A DNA stretch of 64,000 nucleotides, from positions 7,875,001 to 7,939,000 of the forward strand of contig NC_015510.1 of the NCBI RefSeq assembly GCF_000212735.1. The letters run 5' to 3'. The translations under genes were made by a program, and so were the position numbers. Below the pieces are notes generated by a model, which saw only the letters and a list, made by a program, of their open reading frames with translations, was not told where the DNA came from and searched no databases. The stretch comes from Haliscomenobacter hydrossis DSM 1100. GTDB lineage: Bacteria > Bacteroidota > Bacteroidia > Chitinophagales > Saprospiraceae. Each line of letters opens with the position of its first letter. Positions within the stretch are counted from its first letter, which is position 1. Below, one piece after another: positions 25,361 to 35,720 of the stretch.

Positions 25361-25394
25361 GATGAAACTTTGATTTTTGAAAAAGCTGGTAAAA

Positions 25395-26807
25395 CTACCC
25401 CAATAACTGCTTTTTTTGCATCATTTTACTGATCAACAGGTATAAAATTCCACAAGCCAACCAGGCAGGTAAGGTCAAAAATGACAAGAAAATCCCCTGG
25501 CTAACCGATAAGGCGTAACACACCCCGGCACTCAACAACCAGGCCGCCAAGACCGCCACATTGAAATGAATACCAGCCTTCTCAGCATACTCCGTTTGAA
25601 CCCCAAAACGTTTGGCAAAAAAATGTTCAAAAACGATGACCGCGCCAATTGGGGCCAGAATGAAACCATACAGCGCTACAAAATCCAGCAGTTTCATGGC
25701 AAAAGCAGGGAAAATACCCGCGATGGTAGCAATGGAACCCGCTAAAATGGTCATCCAAAAAGTAGAGGATTTGGGAAAGATGGCCTGAAAGGCCAAACCC
25801 GCCCGGTAAATGGTGGGGTTAGCGGTAGTCCAACTGGCCAGGATTACGGCCAGAATGCCAAATATACCAATCGCATTGTAGGCCATGGGGCCAGGTGCAA
25901 CCGGAGGCGCAATACCTTGAGTCAGGTAGCCTTGGGCTTCAGGCGAACGCAAGTATACTGCATACAACAAAGCGGCAGCAATCCAGGCCATGTAATGTCC
26001 AACGAACATACCTGCTGCGGTTGTCCATCCAGCGCTGGCCTTGCGGGCGTAGCGCAAGACTGAAAGATCGGACATGCCGATGTGCATAGCGGCGTTACAA
26101 AACCAGGACCACAGGACCACGTGCCAAAAAGTATATTTTATTTTACCAGGAAAAGGCTCTCCGCCATCTCCCCAGATGTTCCAAAATTCGCTGAAATTCT
26201 TGACCCCCAGTTGGCCAATGGCTACAATGCCTGCGGCAATGAAGGCCAACACGATGAATGGAGACATCCAATTGGCGGCTTTGGATACCGAGTCATAACC
26301 CCGGGCAGCAATAATTGAAATCACAGCTCCGGTCACGAGGACGATAAGCACCCATGGGATACCGTTGGGCATGGTGTCGTCAAGCTTGGGCATCGGGAGG
26401 TCAAAAGGAATCCCCACCGCAGTAGTGGACACGGTGATCATTGACCCGGCTAAAAAACAGAATAGAACACCATTTGCTACGTTGTACACCGTAACCAATT
26501 GTTTCCCACATATTTTTTCCAATTGGTAATACAAGGTAATGCGGTGTTTGACGGCAATTTCTGCGGTCAGGTAGCGCCAACACAGCACCGCCATAAAATT
26601 CCCCAACAACAACCCAATGATCAGGTCAAAAGCACTTACTCCGGCGGTGAGAAACAAGGGGCCAATCATAAACTCGGTCCCTGCTACATGCTCCCCAGCA
26701 TACATGCCCAAAAAACTTTTCCAACTTTTGAGTTGCGAATTGGGCACGGGTTCGCGTTCATATTCCTCGGTTTGAGCGATTGTTTGTTCGATGTGGACTT
26801 CCGACAT
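25395..26807 (-). CDS. NCS1-type nucleobase/cation permease-like transporter
   Basis: The 470-aa protein has about 12 membrane spans and an N-terminal cytosolic tail. Blocks such as FLGMYAGEHVAGTEFMIGPL, GLLLGNFMAVLCWRYLTAEI, and IFGILAVILASWTTANPTIY fit the nucleobase:cation symporter-1 (purine/cytosine permease) superfamily with a LeuT-type fold. The substrate cannot be told from the sequence alone. The downstream small membrane protein may belong to the same unit. A related APC-type assignment is the main alternative. Confidence 0.75.
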   Translation of the reverse strand: MSEVHIEQTIAQTEEYEREPVPNSQLKSWKSFLGMYAGEHVAGTEFMIGPLFLTAGVSAFDLIIGLLLGNFMAVLCWRYLTAEIAVKHRITLYYQLEKICGKQLVTVYNVANGVLFCFLAGSMITVSTTAVGIPFDLPMPKLDDTMPNGIPWVLIVLVTGAVISIIAARGYDSVSKAANWMSPFIVLAFIAAGIVAIGQLGVKNFSEFWNIWGDGGEPFPGKIKYTFWHVVLWSWFCNAAMHIGMSDLSVLRYARKASAGWTTAAGMFVGHYMAWIAAALLYAVYLRSPEAQGYLTQGIAPPVAPGPMAYNAIGIFGILAVILASWTTANPTIYRAGLAFQAIFPKSSTFWMTILAGSIATIAGIFPAFAMKLLDFVALYGFILAPIGAVIVFEHFFAKRFGVQTEYAEKAGIHFNVAVLAAWLLSAGVCYALSVSQGIFLSFLTLPAWLACGILYLLISKMMQKKQLLG

Positions 26808-26909
26808 AGGTTCTTTGTTTTGTTCGGGGTAAATGTAGGGAATATTTTGTCGGGACTGTCCTGTGCTGTGCTGTTTTGGATGATGTTATCCTTGATCAAA
26901 TGGTATTTT

Positions 26910-28418
26910 TTAAGGTCGTGTTTCTTTCTGTTGATGAATTTTAATTTCTTTGGGGGTACAAAATTTTTCTAAAATACTGCTTAAGATTTGCTTTGCTGCG
27001 GGGCTTTGGCGGATTTGCCAGTATCGATCTTTGTTTTGAGCTGCAACTTTATCAAAATCAACCAATGGAACTGGATAATCACTGCCAATGCTACAATGGT
27101 AAAATTTTTGTTCCATTGGCGTCATTTTCCAGGGCTCGGCCAACAGTGTACTGGGCACGGCTTGCAATTCGGGCACCCATTTTTTGATAAAAATTCCATC
27201 AGGGTCATTTTTTGTCACTTGTGTACTCGGATTGTACATGCGCAGGGTATGGTAGCCGGTAAGTCCCGCTTGCATCTGGATTTGGGGGTAATGAATACCC
27301 GGTTCAAAATCCAGAAACAAACGAGCCAGGTGGGTCGCCACTGGCCGCCAATCCAGCCACAAAACAAACGTGGCAAAAGATACCAACATCGCCCGCATCC
27401 TGAAATTGATCCAACCGGTGGCCTGTAGGCAGCGCATGGAGGCATCTACCATCGGAAATCCCGTTTTTCCCTGCGCCCAGGCTTCGAACCAGGGGCCATC
27501 CATTTGTCGGTCCAGTTGAACAAAAACCGGATTGATGGGGGCAATTTCCACACGCCAGTCGGTTTCCAGTTTTTGGATAAAATGGGAACGCCACCACAAG
27601 CGCGAGCGAAAATTATTGAGGTTCCACCGATCGGCAGACTGCGACAAGTGGGCATCAAGATGCTGCATGACTTCGCGTGCACTGATGCAACCAAAGGCCA
27701 AATAAGGTGACAGGCGACTACAACTGGTTCGACTTCCCGCAGGTTTTGATAGTTGACGGTTGTAATTTTTGCTGCGCTCTTGTAAAAAAGATTGAAAATA
27801 CCGCCAGGCATAGGTTTCGCCACCACGCTGAAATCCTTCTTGGTAGCTTTGGATGACTGAAGGAAGTGGGGCAGTAGTAAATTTTTCAAGCAAAACTGGA
27901 TCGATACTAAGCGTTTGTAGTTTTTCCAAATCTACTTTTGTGGCAGATGCTTTGAACGTAGACTTTTCCAAAAGTTTTAACCAACCCTGGCGGTGTTTTC
28001 TACCGCGGATGATGCCATTTTGGGGGAATTCCTGATAAGCGATGCCCTGCTCGGTGCACCATTTTTTTACGGCCTTATCGCGGTCAAACGTGATTTTAAT
28101 CCCCACCTCTTCATGGCTGTATACCTGTTGAATTTGGTAAAAATCGGTGATCCATTCCAGGACTGTGATTACCTCTTGATGGACAGCGTATAACTGTTTC
28201 TCCCTGATTTTTAATCGGTTTTGCAGGTCGGCCAGACTTTCAAACACAAAACGCCAATGCCGGACATCACTTTCAGGGCAGGCCATTAAACTTGGTTCAA
28301 AACAAAAAAGCAACAACGTTGGTAGACCATTGTCAATGGCTGCTGCCAATGGATCGTGATCGCGTAGCCGAAGGTCACGTTTGAGCCAAACGATATTGAT
28401 TTGTTGCTTTACCATCAT
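26910..28418 (-). CDS. Cryptochrome/photolyase family FAD-binding protein
   Basis: From the Met at 28418 (502 aa) the protein begins with the photolyase N-terminal domain NIVWLKRDLRLRDHDPLAAA. The C-terminal FAD-binding domain shows GETYAWRYFQSFL, SRLSPYLAFGCISAREVM, FPMVDASMRCLQATGWINFR and MRAMLVSFATFVLWLDWRP. The region IHYPQIQMQAGLTGYHTLRM differs from the usual photolyase form at this site, so it is a variant subclass. It may repair UV dimers or act as a blue-light sensor. A longer frame to 28487 adds 23 unlikely residues. It is divergent from the helicase gene. Confidence 0.9.
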   Translation of the reverse strand: MMVKQQINIVWLKRDLRLRDHDPLAAAIDNGLPTLLLFCFEPSLMACPESDVRHWRFVFESLADLQNRLKIREKQLYAVHQEVITVLEWITDFYQIQQVYSHEEVGIKITFDRDKAVKKWCTEQGIAYQEFPQNGIIRGRKHRQGWLKLLEKSTFKASATKVDLEKLQTLSIDPVLLEKFTTAPLPSVIQSYQEGFQRGGETYAWRYFQSFLQERSKNYNRQLSKPAGSRTSCSRLSPYLAFGCISAREVMQHLDAHLSQSADRWNLNNFRSRLWWRSHFIQKLETDWRVEIAPINPVFVQLDRQMDGPWFEAWAQGKTGFPMVDASMRCLQATGWINFRMRAMLVSFATFVLWLDWRPVATHLARLFLDFEPGIHYPQIQMQAGLTGYHTLRMYNPSTQVTKNDPDGIFIKKWVPELQAVPSTLLAEPWKMTPMEQKFYHCSIGSDYPVPLVDFDKVAAQNKDRYWQIRQSPAAKQILSSILEKFCTPKEIKIHQQKETRP

Positions 28419-28562
28419 ACGGAAGTACAATGTAAAATCACTCAAAATGTTTAAGCATTGCTTCAAAAAGGCTGATCGAAAAACCACAATTTATATTGGG
28501 TTTAATGTGCGTGTAAAGTTGTCGGAGCTTTTACTAAACCAAGAAAACTGTATCTTCGCCCC

Positions 28563-29894
28563 ATGCAAACCACACCCACTTTAGCGGATACCCTCGCCAA
28601 TCTCGGCATTATCTCCTTGAACGAAATGCAGGAGCAAGCACTGCAAAGCATTCCTGCCGAGCCTAATCTCATGCTTCTAGCCCCCACTGGATCGGGCAAA
28701 ACCCTGGCTTTTTTGCTGCCCATTCTGGAATTGTTGCAGCCCGACCGGCCTGGTGTGCAGTGTTTGGTGTTGTCTCCTACCCGGGAATTGGCCATTCAGA
28801 TTGAACGGGTGTGGCAAAAAATGGCTACGGGCTACAAAGTCAATACCTGTTACGGTGGCCACCCGATGCAAATCGAAATCCGTAACCTGAGCCAGGCACC
28901 AGCCCTACTGATTGGTACACCCGGCCGCATCATTGAACATTTGCACCGCAAATCTTTTGAACTCGAAAACCTGCATATTTTGGTGCTGGACGAATTTGAC
29001 AAGTGTTTGTCGATGGGTTTTCAGGAACAAATGGAGCAAATAGTGGAAGGTATTCCCCATTTGGAAAAAAGAATCCTCGTTTCGGCCAGCAATGAACAAA
29101 GCATTCCAAAGTTCACGGGCATCGTTGCTCCGAAAGTATTGGATTACACCAATACCGAAGACAAATCCACGGATGGCTTGCAGGTCAAGGCCGTGATGGC
29201 GAAAGACGAAGACAGAATAGCGGCGCTTTACGAGTTGCTGTGTACCCTGGGGCAGGAACAAACCCTGGTGTTTTGCAACCAACGGGATGCAACCGAACGG
29301 GTGGTGAGCGCATTGCGTGATCTGGGACTACAAAGTTCCTTCTTTCATGGGGGGATGGAACAGTTGGATCGTGAAAAAACGCTGGTGCAGTTTCGCAACG
29401 GCAGCATTGTGGTATTGGTTTCCTCCGACCTCGCAGCCAGAGGACTGGACATTCCCGAAGTCAGAAATGTCATCCATTTTGAATTGCCGGACAGGGCCTC
29501 GGATTTTGGTCACCGCAACGGACGAACCGCCCGGATGCACAACGAAGGTACAGCCTTTTTGATCCTCAACTCAGCAGCAGACCTTCCGGAATACCTCCCC
29601 GGTTTGCCGGAGCTTTTTGAGTTGCCCGAACTTGCGCCCATGCCCCCTTTGGCGGAATGGGTCACCCTGTACATCAGTGGAGGTAAAAAGGACAAATTGA
29701 GCAAAACGGACATCGTTGGTTTTTTGTCCAAAAAAGGAGAATTGCAAAAGGAAGATGTGGGTAAAATTGAATTGCTGGATCACATGTCGTTTGTGGCAGT
29801 AAAAAAAGAATTGGTTCGCACCGTGTTGAAAAAAATCCAGGGCGAAAAAATGAAAGGAGATAAGTATAAAATTGAGGTGGTGCGCCTGGGGTAA
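28563..29894 (+). CDS. DEAD-box RNA helicase with DbpA-type RNA-binding domain
   Basis: The 443-aa protein has all helicase motifs: Q motif LNEMQEQAL, motif I APTGSGKT, Ia PTRELAIQ, Ib TPGR, II DEFD in place of DEAD, III SAS, and VI HRNGRTARM. The C-terminal 75 residues (WVTLYISGGKKDKLSKTDIV onward) form a DbpA RNA-binding domain, which in E. coli DbpA targets 23S rRNA helix 92 during ribosome assembly. The DEFD form of motif II keeps the two acidic residues. A large-subunit assembly role is likely. The leader is very short: a TATCTTCG box ends 5 nt before the start. Confidence 0.93.
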   Translation: MQTTPTLADTLANLGIISLNEMQEQALQSIPAEPNLMLLAPTGSGKTLAFLLPILELLQPDRPGVQCLVLSPTRELAIQIERVWQKMATGYKVNTCYGGHPMQIEIRNLSQAPALLIGTPGRIIEHLHRKSFELENLHILVLDEFDKCLSMGFQEQMEQIVEGIPHLEKRILVSASNEQSIPKFTGIVAPKVLDYTNTEDKSTDGLQVKAVMAKDEDRIAALYELLCTLGQEQTLVFCNQRDATERVVSALRDLGLQSSFFHGGMEQLDREKTLVQFRNGSIVVLVSSDLAARGLDIPEVRNVIHFELPDRASDFGHRNGRTARMHNEGTAFLILNSAADLPEYLPGLPELFELPELAPMPPLAEWVTLYISGGKKDKLSKTDIVGFLSKKGELQKEDVGKIELLDHMSFVAVKKELVRTVLKKIQGEKMKGDKYKIEVVRLG

Positions 29895-29943
29895 CCAGTG
29901 ATTGGGCTCTACTAGTAAGTCAGTTGAACCCAATCAGCCCTGA

Positions 29944-30498
29944 TCACTTTTTATTGATTTTGAGGTGCAACGTGTACGCTCCTTCGGCCAATCCTTCGGC
30001 ACCAACCACTCCAATGAGCACTTGGTACGGATTGTTGATGGCCAGAATATCTTTTACCCTGCGGGTATGATCCTGGGTTACGCCGCGTTTTTTGTAATCC
30101 CACTTGTGGTCTACTTCACAGCGGATGCACGAACTCAAATTGGGAACAGTGGTGTTGTTGGCGACCTTGCCCACTTCGTACGCATAAATGCTGAAGTTGG
30201 CGTTTTTGTCTTCGGGAACCAACCAAATTTCCATTTCGGAAAAACTGGGCAAATCCAAGGCATAAAGGACGTGATTGCCCGTGAATTTTTGCACCTGGGT
30301 CTGTGGAAAACAGGCTATGGCGCTGTTCCAGGCCCAGGAGAGGTCTTCCATTTTTTTACCTTCGCTGAGGTTTCCCGCTACTGTAAAGGCTTCATTGGGC
30401 TGGAGTTTTAGCCAAATTGGACTTTTGCCCTCTTGTGCGCTGAGCAGTAAGGGCAGACAAAAAAGCAAACAACAACAAATAATGAATGATCTGGTCAT
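29944..30498 (-). CDS. Secreted hypothetical protein
   Basis: The 184-aa product has a signal peptide (FIICCCLLFCLPLLLSAQ) and a beta-rich mature part: WLKLQPNEAFTVAGNLSEG, MEIWLVPEDKNANFSIYAYE, VLIGVVGAEGLAEGAYTLHL. The end resembles a pre-peptidase-type beta sandwich, but I do not recognise the family with confidence. One cysteine pair (CIRC) is present near residue 125. It converges with the helicase gene. Confidence 0.7.
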   Translation of the reverse strand: MTRSFIICCCLLFCLPLLLSAQEGKSPIWLKLQPNEAFTVAGNLSEGKKMEDLSWAWNSAIACFPQTQVQKFTGNHVLYALDLPSFSEMEIWLVPEDKNANFSIYAYEVGKVANNTTVPNLSSCIRCEVDHKWDYKKRGVTQDHTRRVKDILAINNPYQVLIGVVGAEGLAEGAYTLHLKINKK

Positions 30499-30584
30499 GG
30501 TATTTCAGGATTTAATGGACTGGTACTTCTGGATTCAAAATTATGGGCAAAATGATTCTGTTCCTTCACCCAAAAGTATGATTT

Positions 30585-31199
30585 TCAAAAAGTCATTTCC
30601 CTGAGCTTGACGATGGCTTCCGAGCGGGAGCACACGTTGAGTTTGTCGTATAAATTTTGGAGATGAGTCTTGATCGTATTGACACTGACAAAGTGTTGTT
30701 CGGCCATTTGTTTGTTGGTGCAGCCCTGGTAAATGTCTTGCAATACCTGAAACTCTTTTTCGGTGAGTGGACTCAACAGCTGTTGATTTAGTTTTTCGAG
30801 ATTGAAGTTGCGCGGCTGTGCATTTTGAGCAAAATTGTACAAGGCAATTTCAATGCTCGAATACAAGTCTCGTTCAGTAAATGGTTTCAAAATATACCCC
30901 ATGGGGCGAGTCAATTTGGCTTGATCAAGAATGCTTTTATGGGCATAAGACGTCAAAAAAATAAAGGGGGTATGGTATTTTTGGTTGATGAGTTGGGCCA
31001 AATCAAGGCCATCCAGATTCCCTCCCAGGTTGATGTCCAACAATACCAGATCGGGTATTTGTTTTTCTAGCGCAAGCAATGCCTGTACCTTGTTGAAGGC
31101 AATGGCAGCAACAGTATAATCCACATTGCTCAAGTATTCACTGATGTCCTCGGCAATGAGCGGCTCGTCTTCAACCACCAATATTTGAATGTTTGCCAT
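30585..31199 (-). CDS. LuxR/NarL-type response regulator
   Basis: The 204-aa protein has a receiver domain with the acidic pair in VVEDEPLIAEDI, phospho-acceptor DLVLLDINLGG (Asp about 53), FLTSYA and the conserved Lys in YILKPF. A C-terminal LuxR-type helix-turn-helix follows (LTEKEFQVLQDIYQGCTNKQ, then VSVNTIKTHLQNLYDKL). Its start codon overlaps the stop of the histidine kinase gene as TGATG, so the two are translationally coupled and almost certainly form one signalling pair. The target genes are unknown. Confidence 0.93.
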   Translation of the reverse strand: MANIQILVVEDEPLIAEDISEYLSNVDYTVAAIAFNKVQALLALEKQIPDLVLLDINLGGNLDGLDLAQLINQKYHTPFIFLTSYAHKSILDQAKLTRPMGYILKPFTERDLYSSIEIALYNFAQNAQPRNFNLEKLNQQLLSPLTEKEFQVLQDIYQGCTNKQMAEQHFVSVNTIKTHLQNLYDKLNVCSRSEAIVKLREMTF

Positions 31200-33133
31200 C
31201 AGCTGAGTTTTTGTTGGGGAATAAATATTTCAATATTGCTTCCCCGGTCATTCCAGATTTTTATCACGCCGTCTAATTTCTTGGCAAAGGACTTGATCAA
31301 CCTGAATCCCAGACTTTTGAGTGTATCAATGTCAAAATTTGGGGGCATTCCACGGCCATTGTCGGCGATGCTGAGTAACAAACCATCAGCCTTTTGGAGG
31401 AGTGACAATTTTACTTCGCCTTTTTGTTCTTTGTCAAAAGCATATTTTAGGGCGTTGCTGATCAATTCGTTGAGAATAAGGCCAAGTGGGATGATGGTGT
31501 CGACGTCCAGTTTTAATTGATCGATATTTTTGGTAATGGTGATGTTTTCGGGATTGATGTTGTAACTGTTCACTAGGCTGTCAATCAATTTATTGATGTA
31601 TTCCTGGGAATCCACACCGACCAATTTTTCATCCTGATATAAATTTTCATGGATCAGTGCCATCGAATTTACCCGATTTTGCCCATCCTGAATGGCTTCG
31701 AGTACTTTGGGATCGTCAATTCTACGGGATTGCAAACTCAATAGGGAGGAAATAATCTGCAGGTTGTTTTTAACCCGGTGGTGAATTTCTTTGAGCAAAA
31801 CCTCTTTTTCTTCCAGTGCACTTTGGATTTGGGTGTTTTTTTCACTCAATAACTCATTCGCTCGTTTGCGCTGAATGGACAAACGGTAGGCAAGTCCAAG
31901 AATCAACACCAGTGCCAGCAGTGCAAACAAGTAAATCAGTCGTTCCCGGTTGTTTTTCAGGATTTGTAGCTTTTGGATCTGAATCTGGCTCTCCTTTTCG
32001 CGGGTGAGGTATTTGGCTTCCATGTCTTTTTCCAGGCTCAACTTATCTTCCGAAATCAGCGTATCCAGGTACAATTTGTGGTTCAATAGCGAATTATAGG
32101 CTTCGTCAGGCTGATGTAGGGCGTGTTGGACATATGCTTTCAATTCATAAAAGGTTGATTTGGCTTTGATAAAATTGGTCTTGGTAATTTCCGGTTCAAT
32201 TTCCATCAAGATTGCGTTGGCTTTACCATGATTGCCTTCGCTGGCATTGATTTTCGCCAATAGCAATTTTGCCTGGATAAGTTCATAAATGTGAATGTTC
32301 AGTGGACCTCCATCAAAAGCGCGTATGAGCAAAAATTTTGCTTCTTTCTCCCTGCCTAATTCATGCAAAGCCGCCGCCAGCGATACATCCACACTTCGCG
32401 CTTCGTCGGGTTTATGTAAAGATTCGTAAATTTTTTTAGCGGTTTTCAGGTATTTGACGGCTTGGGGATGATCTTCCAAATACCCATATACCAACCCAAT
32501 GTTATTGAGCGTGTTGGCAATGCCCAAGCTGTCTCCATTGGTTTGTTTTATCGCCAAAGACTTTTGGTAAATGCGCACGGCATCTGCGTATTTTTTGGAG
32601 TTTCGATACACCACGGCCATGTTGTTGAGCAATTTGGCATAAATAGGATCTTGGCTGTCTTTTGCAAACTGTTTTTCAGCCTCAATGTAATTTTTTAGCG
32701 CATTGCCCATATCCCCCGCTAAGTAATAGGCCACGCCCTTATTGATGAAAAAATCTCGATATTCTTTTTTCCATTGTTCACTTTCCCGGGCGGTAGAGAT
32801 GCCTTCGTTGTACCATTGAATGGCTTTGGCGAGTTCACCTTTGTAATCGGCGATTAGCCCTTTGCTTTTTAGCGCAGCGAGAATACCCTTGGTGTAGCGC
32901 AATTTTATGGATTGAGACAAGGCCCGATCGGCCCAGGTATCAGCCAGTAATAATGAATCTGGCGTGTACAATCTTGCCAATTCATTGTATGCATTGACCC
33001 GATGGGTGTCTTTTTGAGAAGAGACAACTGCCAAAAGGCTGTCTTTGAAGCCTGCTTGACCGATGCACAATGTGCAGGGAACTGTTAGAAAAAACAGGGC
33101 GCAAACAAAGTGAAATGATGCTCTCATCGGCAA
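31199..33133 (-). CDS. TPR-containing sensor histidine kinase (HisKA_2 type)
   Basis: The 644-aa protein has a signal peptide (residues 1-26), about six TPR repeats (residues 45-350, periplasmic), a membrane span at 398-419, a coiled-coil linker, and a HisKA_2 domain with the phospho-acceptor in [18 protein letters not shown] (His451 or 452). The HATPase end shows [15 protein letters not shown] (N box) and ADNGRGMPP (G box). Periplasmic TPR kinases of this type are common in Bacteroidota, but their ligand is unknown. It passes phosphate to the coupled LuxR regulator. Confidence 0.93.
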   Translation of the reverse strand: MPMRASFHFVCALFFLTVPCTLCIGQAGFKDSLLAVVSSQKDTHRVNAYNELARLYTPDSLLLADTWADRALSQSIKLRYTKGILAALKSKGLIADYKGELAKAIQWYNEGISTARESEQWKKEYRDFFINKGVAYYLAGDMGNALKNYIEAEKQFAKDSQDPIYAKLLNNMAVVYRNSKKYADAVRIYQKSLAIKQTNGDSLGIANTLNNIGLVYGYLEDHPQAVKYLKTAKKIYESLHKPDEARSVDVSLAAALHELGREKEAKFLLIRAFDGGPLNIHIYELIQAKLLLAKINASEGNHGKANAILMEIEPEITKTNFIKAKSTFYELKAYVQHALHQPDEAYNSLLNHKLYLDTLISEDKLSLEKDMEAKYLTREKESQIQIQKLQILKNNRERLIYLFALLALVLILGLAYRLSIQRKRANELLSEKNTQIQSALEEKEVLLKEIHHRVKNNLQIISSLLSLQSRRIDDPKVLEAIQDGQNRVNSMALIHENLYQDEKLVGVDSQEYINKLIDSLVNSYNINPENITITKNIDQLKLDVDTIIPLGLILNELISNALKYAFDKEQKGEVKLSLLQKADGLLLSIADNGRGMPPNFDIDTLKSLGFRLIKSFAKKLDGVIKIWNDRGSNIEIFIPQQKLS

Positions 33134-33203
33134 TATTTAGGTGATAAGTGCAGGAACCTGATGAACCGAGACCGCAACAAATATAACCATTTGCCCCAGA
33201 GAT

Positions 33204-33782
33204 TTACCAACAAGAATCGCGCAGCAATTTCATTTGAGCCAGCCCCTGTTTACGTGCATATTCCATATTGCGCTGGGGGATGTTTTCGGGATCGGGATAG
33301 TTTTCCAACGCTTTATCGAGGCTGGATTCCCGCAGCAAATGCAGCATGGGGTACAAGGAACGGTTGGTATAATTGGCTGGATCATCGGCTGGCGCATCCG
33401 CAAATTGGTAATCTTCGTGAAAACCTGCGACCTGATAGATGCCTTCGTAATCGTTGTCCTCAAGCATATCTTCACAGTTTTCGATTAGCTCCAAATAATC
33501 CTTGAATTGGCGAAACATGCCAGGGAAAATGACCAAAGTTGTCTCAATACTTTCATCGCTGTCCAGAAGTTCGCACTCGGCGAACATGGCCTCCATACAC
33601 GTCTCCATATCTTCGGAGCGAACGACGGTGTAGCGGATGCTACCGCGTTGGACTTCCCGGTTGGCAAATGGGCAAAAGTTACAGCCAACCACCACATTTT
33701 TCACCCAGGCCTGGGTTTGAGCAATGATGACCTCATCACTGGGGAGTTCTTTTTTCAAAAGGGGCGTTTTTGTTTTTGGCAT
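33204..33782 (-). CDS. DUF1415 family protein
   Basis: The 192-aa protein matches DUF1415: TQAWVKNVVVGCNFCPFANR near the N-terminus with two cysteines, IRYTVVRSED, TTLVIFPGMFRQFKDYLELI, and QVAGFHEDYQFADAPADDPA followed by NYTNRSLYPMLHLLRESSLD. The family is widespread and cytosolic with no established role; the conserved Cys, His and Asp suggest an enzyme or a metal site. No operon partner is evident. The start MPKTKTPLLKK is the only good one. Confidence 0.9.
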   Translation of the reverse strand: MPKTKTPLLKKELPSDEVIIAQTQAWVKNVVVGCNFCPFANREVQRGSIRYTVVRSEDMETCMEAMFAECELLDSDESIETTLVIFPGMFRQFKDYLELIENCEDMLEDNDYEGIYQVAGFHEDYQFADAPADDPANYTNRSLYPMLHLLRESSLDKALENYPDPENIPQRNMEYARKQGLAQMKLLRDSCW

Positions 33783-33886
33783 TGCAAGGGATTAAAAATG
33801 CGTGAAGGGTGAAGGTGAGGCTTTTTTAGCAGAGCTAATAGCAAAAACCGGATTATGAATGGAATAGCATGAAAATACCGATGGTT

Positions 33887-35194
33887 TTATTTATAACACC
33901 ATTGCTCAAAAAAAGGCTGGAGGTTCTGTTGGCTTGCTTTTTCCATGGCGCTTTGAAAATCTTTTGTAATCACTGCTTTGCCAAAATTCGCCTGGGTGTA
34001 TTGCTGGATGCCTTTCCAAAACAATTCGTCGCCCAGTTCTTCCCTCAGCAGATGCAGCACATAGGCCCCTTTGTAATACACCAAGTTGCGGTCTTCGGCG
34101 CTGGGATTGTTCCAATTTGCAAACACCAGGGGTTTGTCCAGTCCTTTGTCTTTCACTTTTTGATACTCGATCTGGTAATCCTTGATGTCTTGCAGGTAGG
34201 CAGCACGGCCAAAACGTTGTTCCTTGAACGCGGAAGACATAAAAACGGCAAAACCCTCATTGAGCCAAAAATGCCCCCAATCCCGACAAGTCACCATATT
34301 GCCCCACCATTGATGGGCAAGTTCGTGCGCAGCCAGATTGATCTGAGTAGAATCCTTCAACACTTGCTGTCCGTAGCTGTGGCGAATGACCGTAAAACCG
34401 CTCATTTCCTGGGAAATTTCAGCTTTGCCCAGGATCTGGTTGTATTGCAGCAAAGGATAGTTGAGCCCCGTTTTTTGCTGAAAAAATGCCAGCATGTTGC
34501 CACTTTCTTTAAAAATGAGCGCCAATTCAGCGGAAGTATGGCCTTGTGAAAAATACTGCAAAGAAGTACCACCCACCCGCTTGTTGCTGTAATTGAATGT
34601 ACCAATGGCAAAACCAAAAGTATAAGCAGGAATGGGGGTTTCATGCACCCAGGTCAAGCTTAATTTATGTTGCTCCAGCCTTAATTTTTCCACCAATCTG
34701 CCATTGGCTATCCCGATTAGTGAATCGGGTACGACTAAACTGATCTGTACTGTTGCCCGATCGGCTGGTTGTATATTGCAGACCATCCATTCATTGCTGT
34801 GGAACACGGAATGCACCTGGTTTATTTCGGGAAAAAAGCTCACCCCGCGGCTGGGAGTGCCGTGGTATTTGATGGCCAATAAGTAATCTGACTGGCTCAT
34901 GGGGCTGAGTGTGAGGATGAGTTTTTGTTTTTCTTGTCGATAACTGAGCAGTTCTGCACACTTTGCATCATCGATGATCAAACTTCCACAATCAAATGCG
35001 ACTTCACTGGCAGCGCCTTTTTTTAAAAAACGAATCATGATGGTGCCAGACAAGGATTTTTGAGCAATATTCGGCTCCAGGATGACCTTGTAATCAAGCA
35101 CGTCGAGCTCAGCCCGCGCGGTTTTGGTTTGTGCAAAAGTAGTGCTCCAAAACGAGCTATAGACCAGGAGTAAAACCGTCAGATGTTTTTGCAT
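33887..35194 (-). CDS. M1 family metallopeptidase (aminopeptidase-like), secreted
   Basis: The 435-aa product has a signal peptide (HLTVLLLVYSSFWSTTFAQ) and the gluzincin zinc site AAHELAHQWWGNMV (HExxH), with the third ligand glutamate in LNEGFAVFMSSAFKE. The later tyrosine in LVYYKGAYVLHLLREELGD fits the M1 transition-state residue. It is shorter than classic aminopeptidase N (about 870 aa) and lacks the large C-terminal helical domain, so it belongs to the compact secreted M1 type. It should trim peptides outside the inner membrane. The GNAT gene is 13 nt upstream. Confidence 0.92.
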   Translation of the reverse strand: MQKHLTVLLLVYSSFWSTTFAQTKTARAELDVLDYKVILEPNIAQKSLSGTIMIRFLKKGAASEVAFDCGSLIIDDAKCAELLSYRQEKQKLILTLSPMSQSDYLLAIKYHGTPSRGVSFFPEINQVHSVFHSNEWMVCNIQPADRATVQISLVVPDSLIGIANGRLVEKLRLEQHKLSLTWVHETPIPAYTFGFAIGTFNYSNKRVGGTSLQYFSQGHTSAELALIFKESGNMLAFFQQKTGLNYPLLQYNQILGKAEISQEMSGFTVIRHSYGQQVLKDSTQINLAAHELAHQWWGNMVTCRDWGHFWLNEGFAVFMSSAFKEQRFGRAAYLQDIKDYQIEYQKVKDKGLDKPLVFANWNNPSAEDRNLVYYKGAYVLHLLREELGDELFWKGIQQYTQANFGKAVITKDFQSAMEKASQQNLQPFFEQWCYK

Positions 35195-35207
35195 GGGTTT
35201 AAATCTA

Positions 35208-35720
35208 CTAATCGATAGGTAATACCAGTTTCCAGGAACACAATGCTGCCTTTTTGTTCAGCTGTACAAACCCATTCTTTTTCAAAACGGACATCGATGC
35301 AAAATTATCCGGTGCCGTTTCGGCGTAGATGGATTTGACTGCTGGTTGTTCTTTAGCCCATTTGATCATGCCCGCAACCGCTTCGGTCATGTAACCTTGG
35401 CCTTCATGGCGTTCATACGTACCGAAACCTAGTTCAATTTGCCCATTGGCATCAGGTTCACCTACGAAGCACAAATCAGCCACCATTTGCCGATCCGCTT
35501 TGCTAATTACGGTCCACAGGGTGGAATACAAATAATTTTTGCTGCCATCAGCCACATTGGGCAAGATGGTTTGTTCGAGGGCTTCCACGAGCTCGGGCGA
35601 AATATTGCGGGAGCTGTCTTTTAGGTTAAGCTCCTTTTCGAGGGATTGGTCGTTTTGGACGTATTTTTGCAGTTGTGCGTAAGTGAGGGGTTGGATCTTT
35701 AGCCGGTATGTTTCAATCAT
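35208..35720 (-). CDS. GNAT family acetyltransferase (RimJ/RimL-like)
   Basis: From the Met at 35720 (MIETYRLKIQPLTYAQLQKY, 170 aa) the protein has the GNAT pattern: GSKNYLYSTLWTVISKADRQ, ELGFGTYERHEGQGYMTEAV with the acetyl-CoA loop, and AETAPDNFASMSVLKKNGFV. RimJ/RimL relatives acetylate N-terminal amines; the substrate here is unknown. The longer frame to 35762 adds a hydrophobic leader which is unlikely. It is probably co-transcribed with the M1 peptidase. Confidence 0.9.
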   Translation of the reverse strand: MIETYRLKIQPLTYAQLQKYVQNDQSLEKELNLKDSSRNISPELVEALEQTILPNVADGSKNYLYSTLWTVISKADRQMVADLCFVGEPDANGQIELGFGTYERHEGQGYMTEAVAGMIKWAKEQPAVKSIYAETAPDNFASMSVLKKNGFVQLNKKAALCSWKLVLPID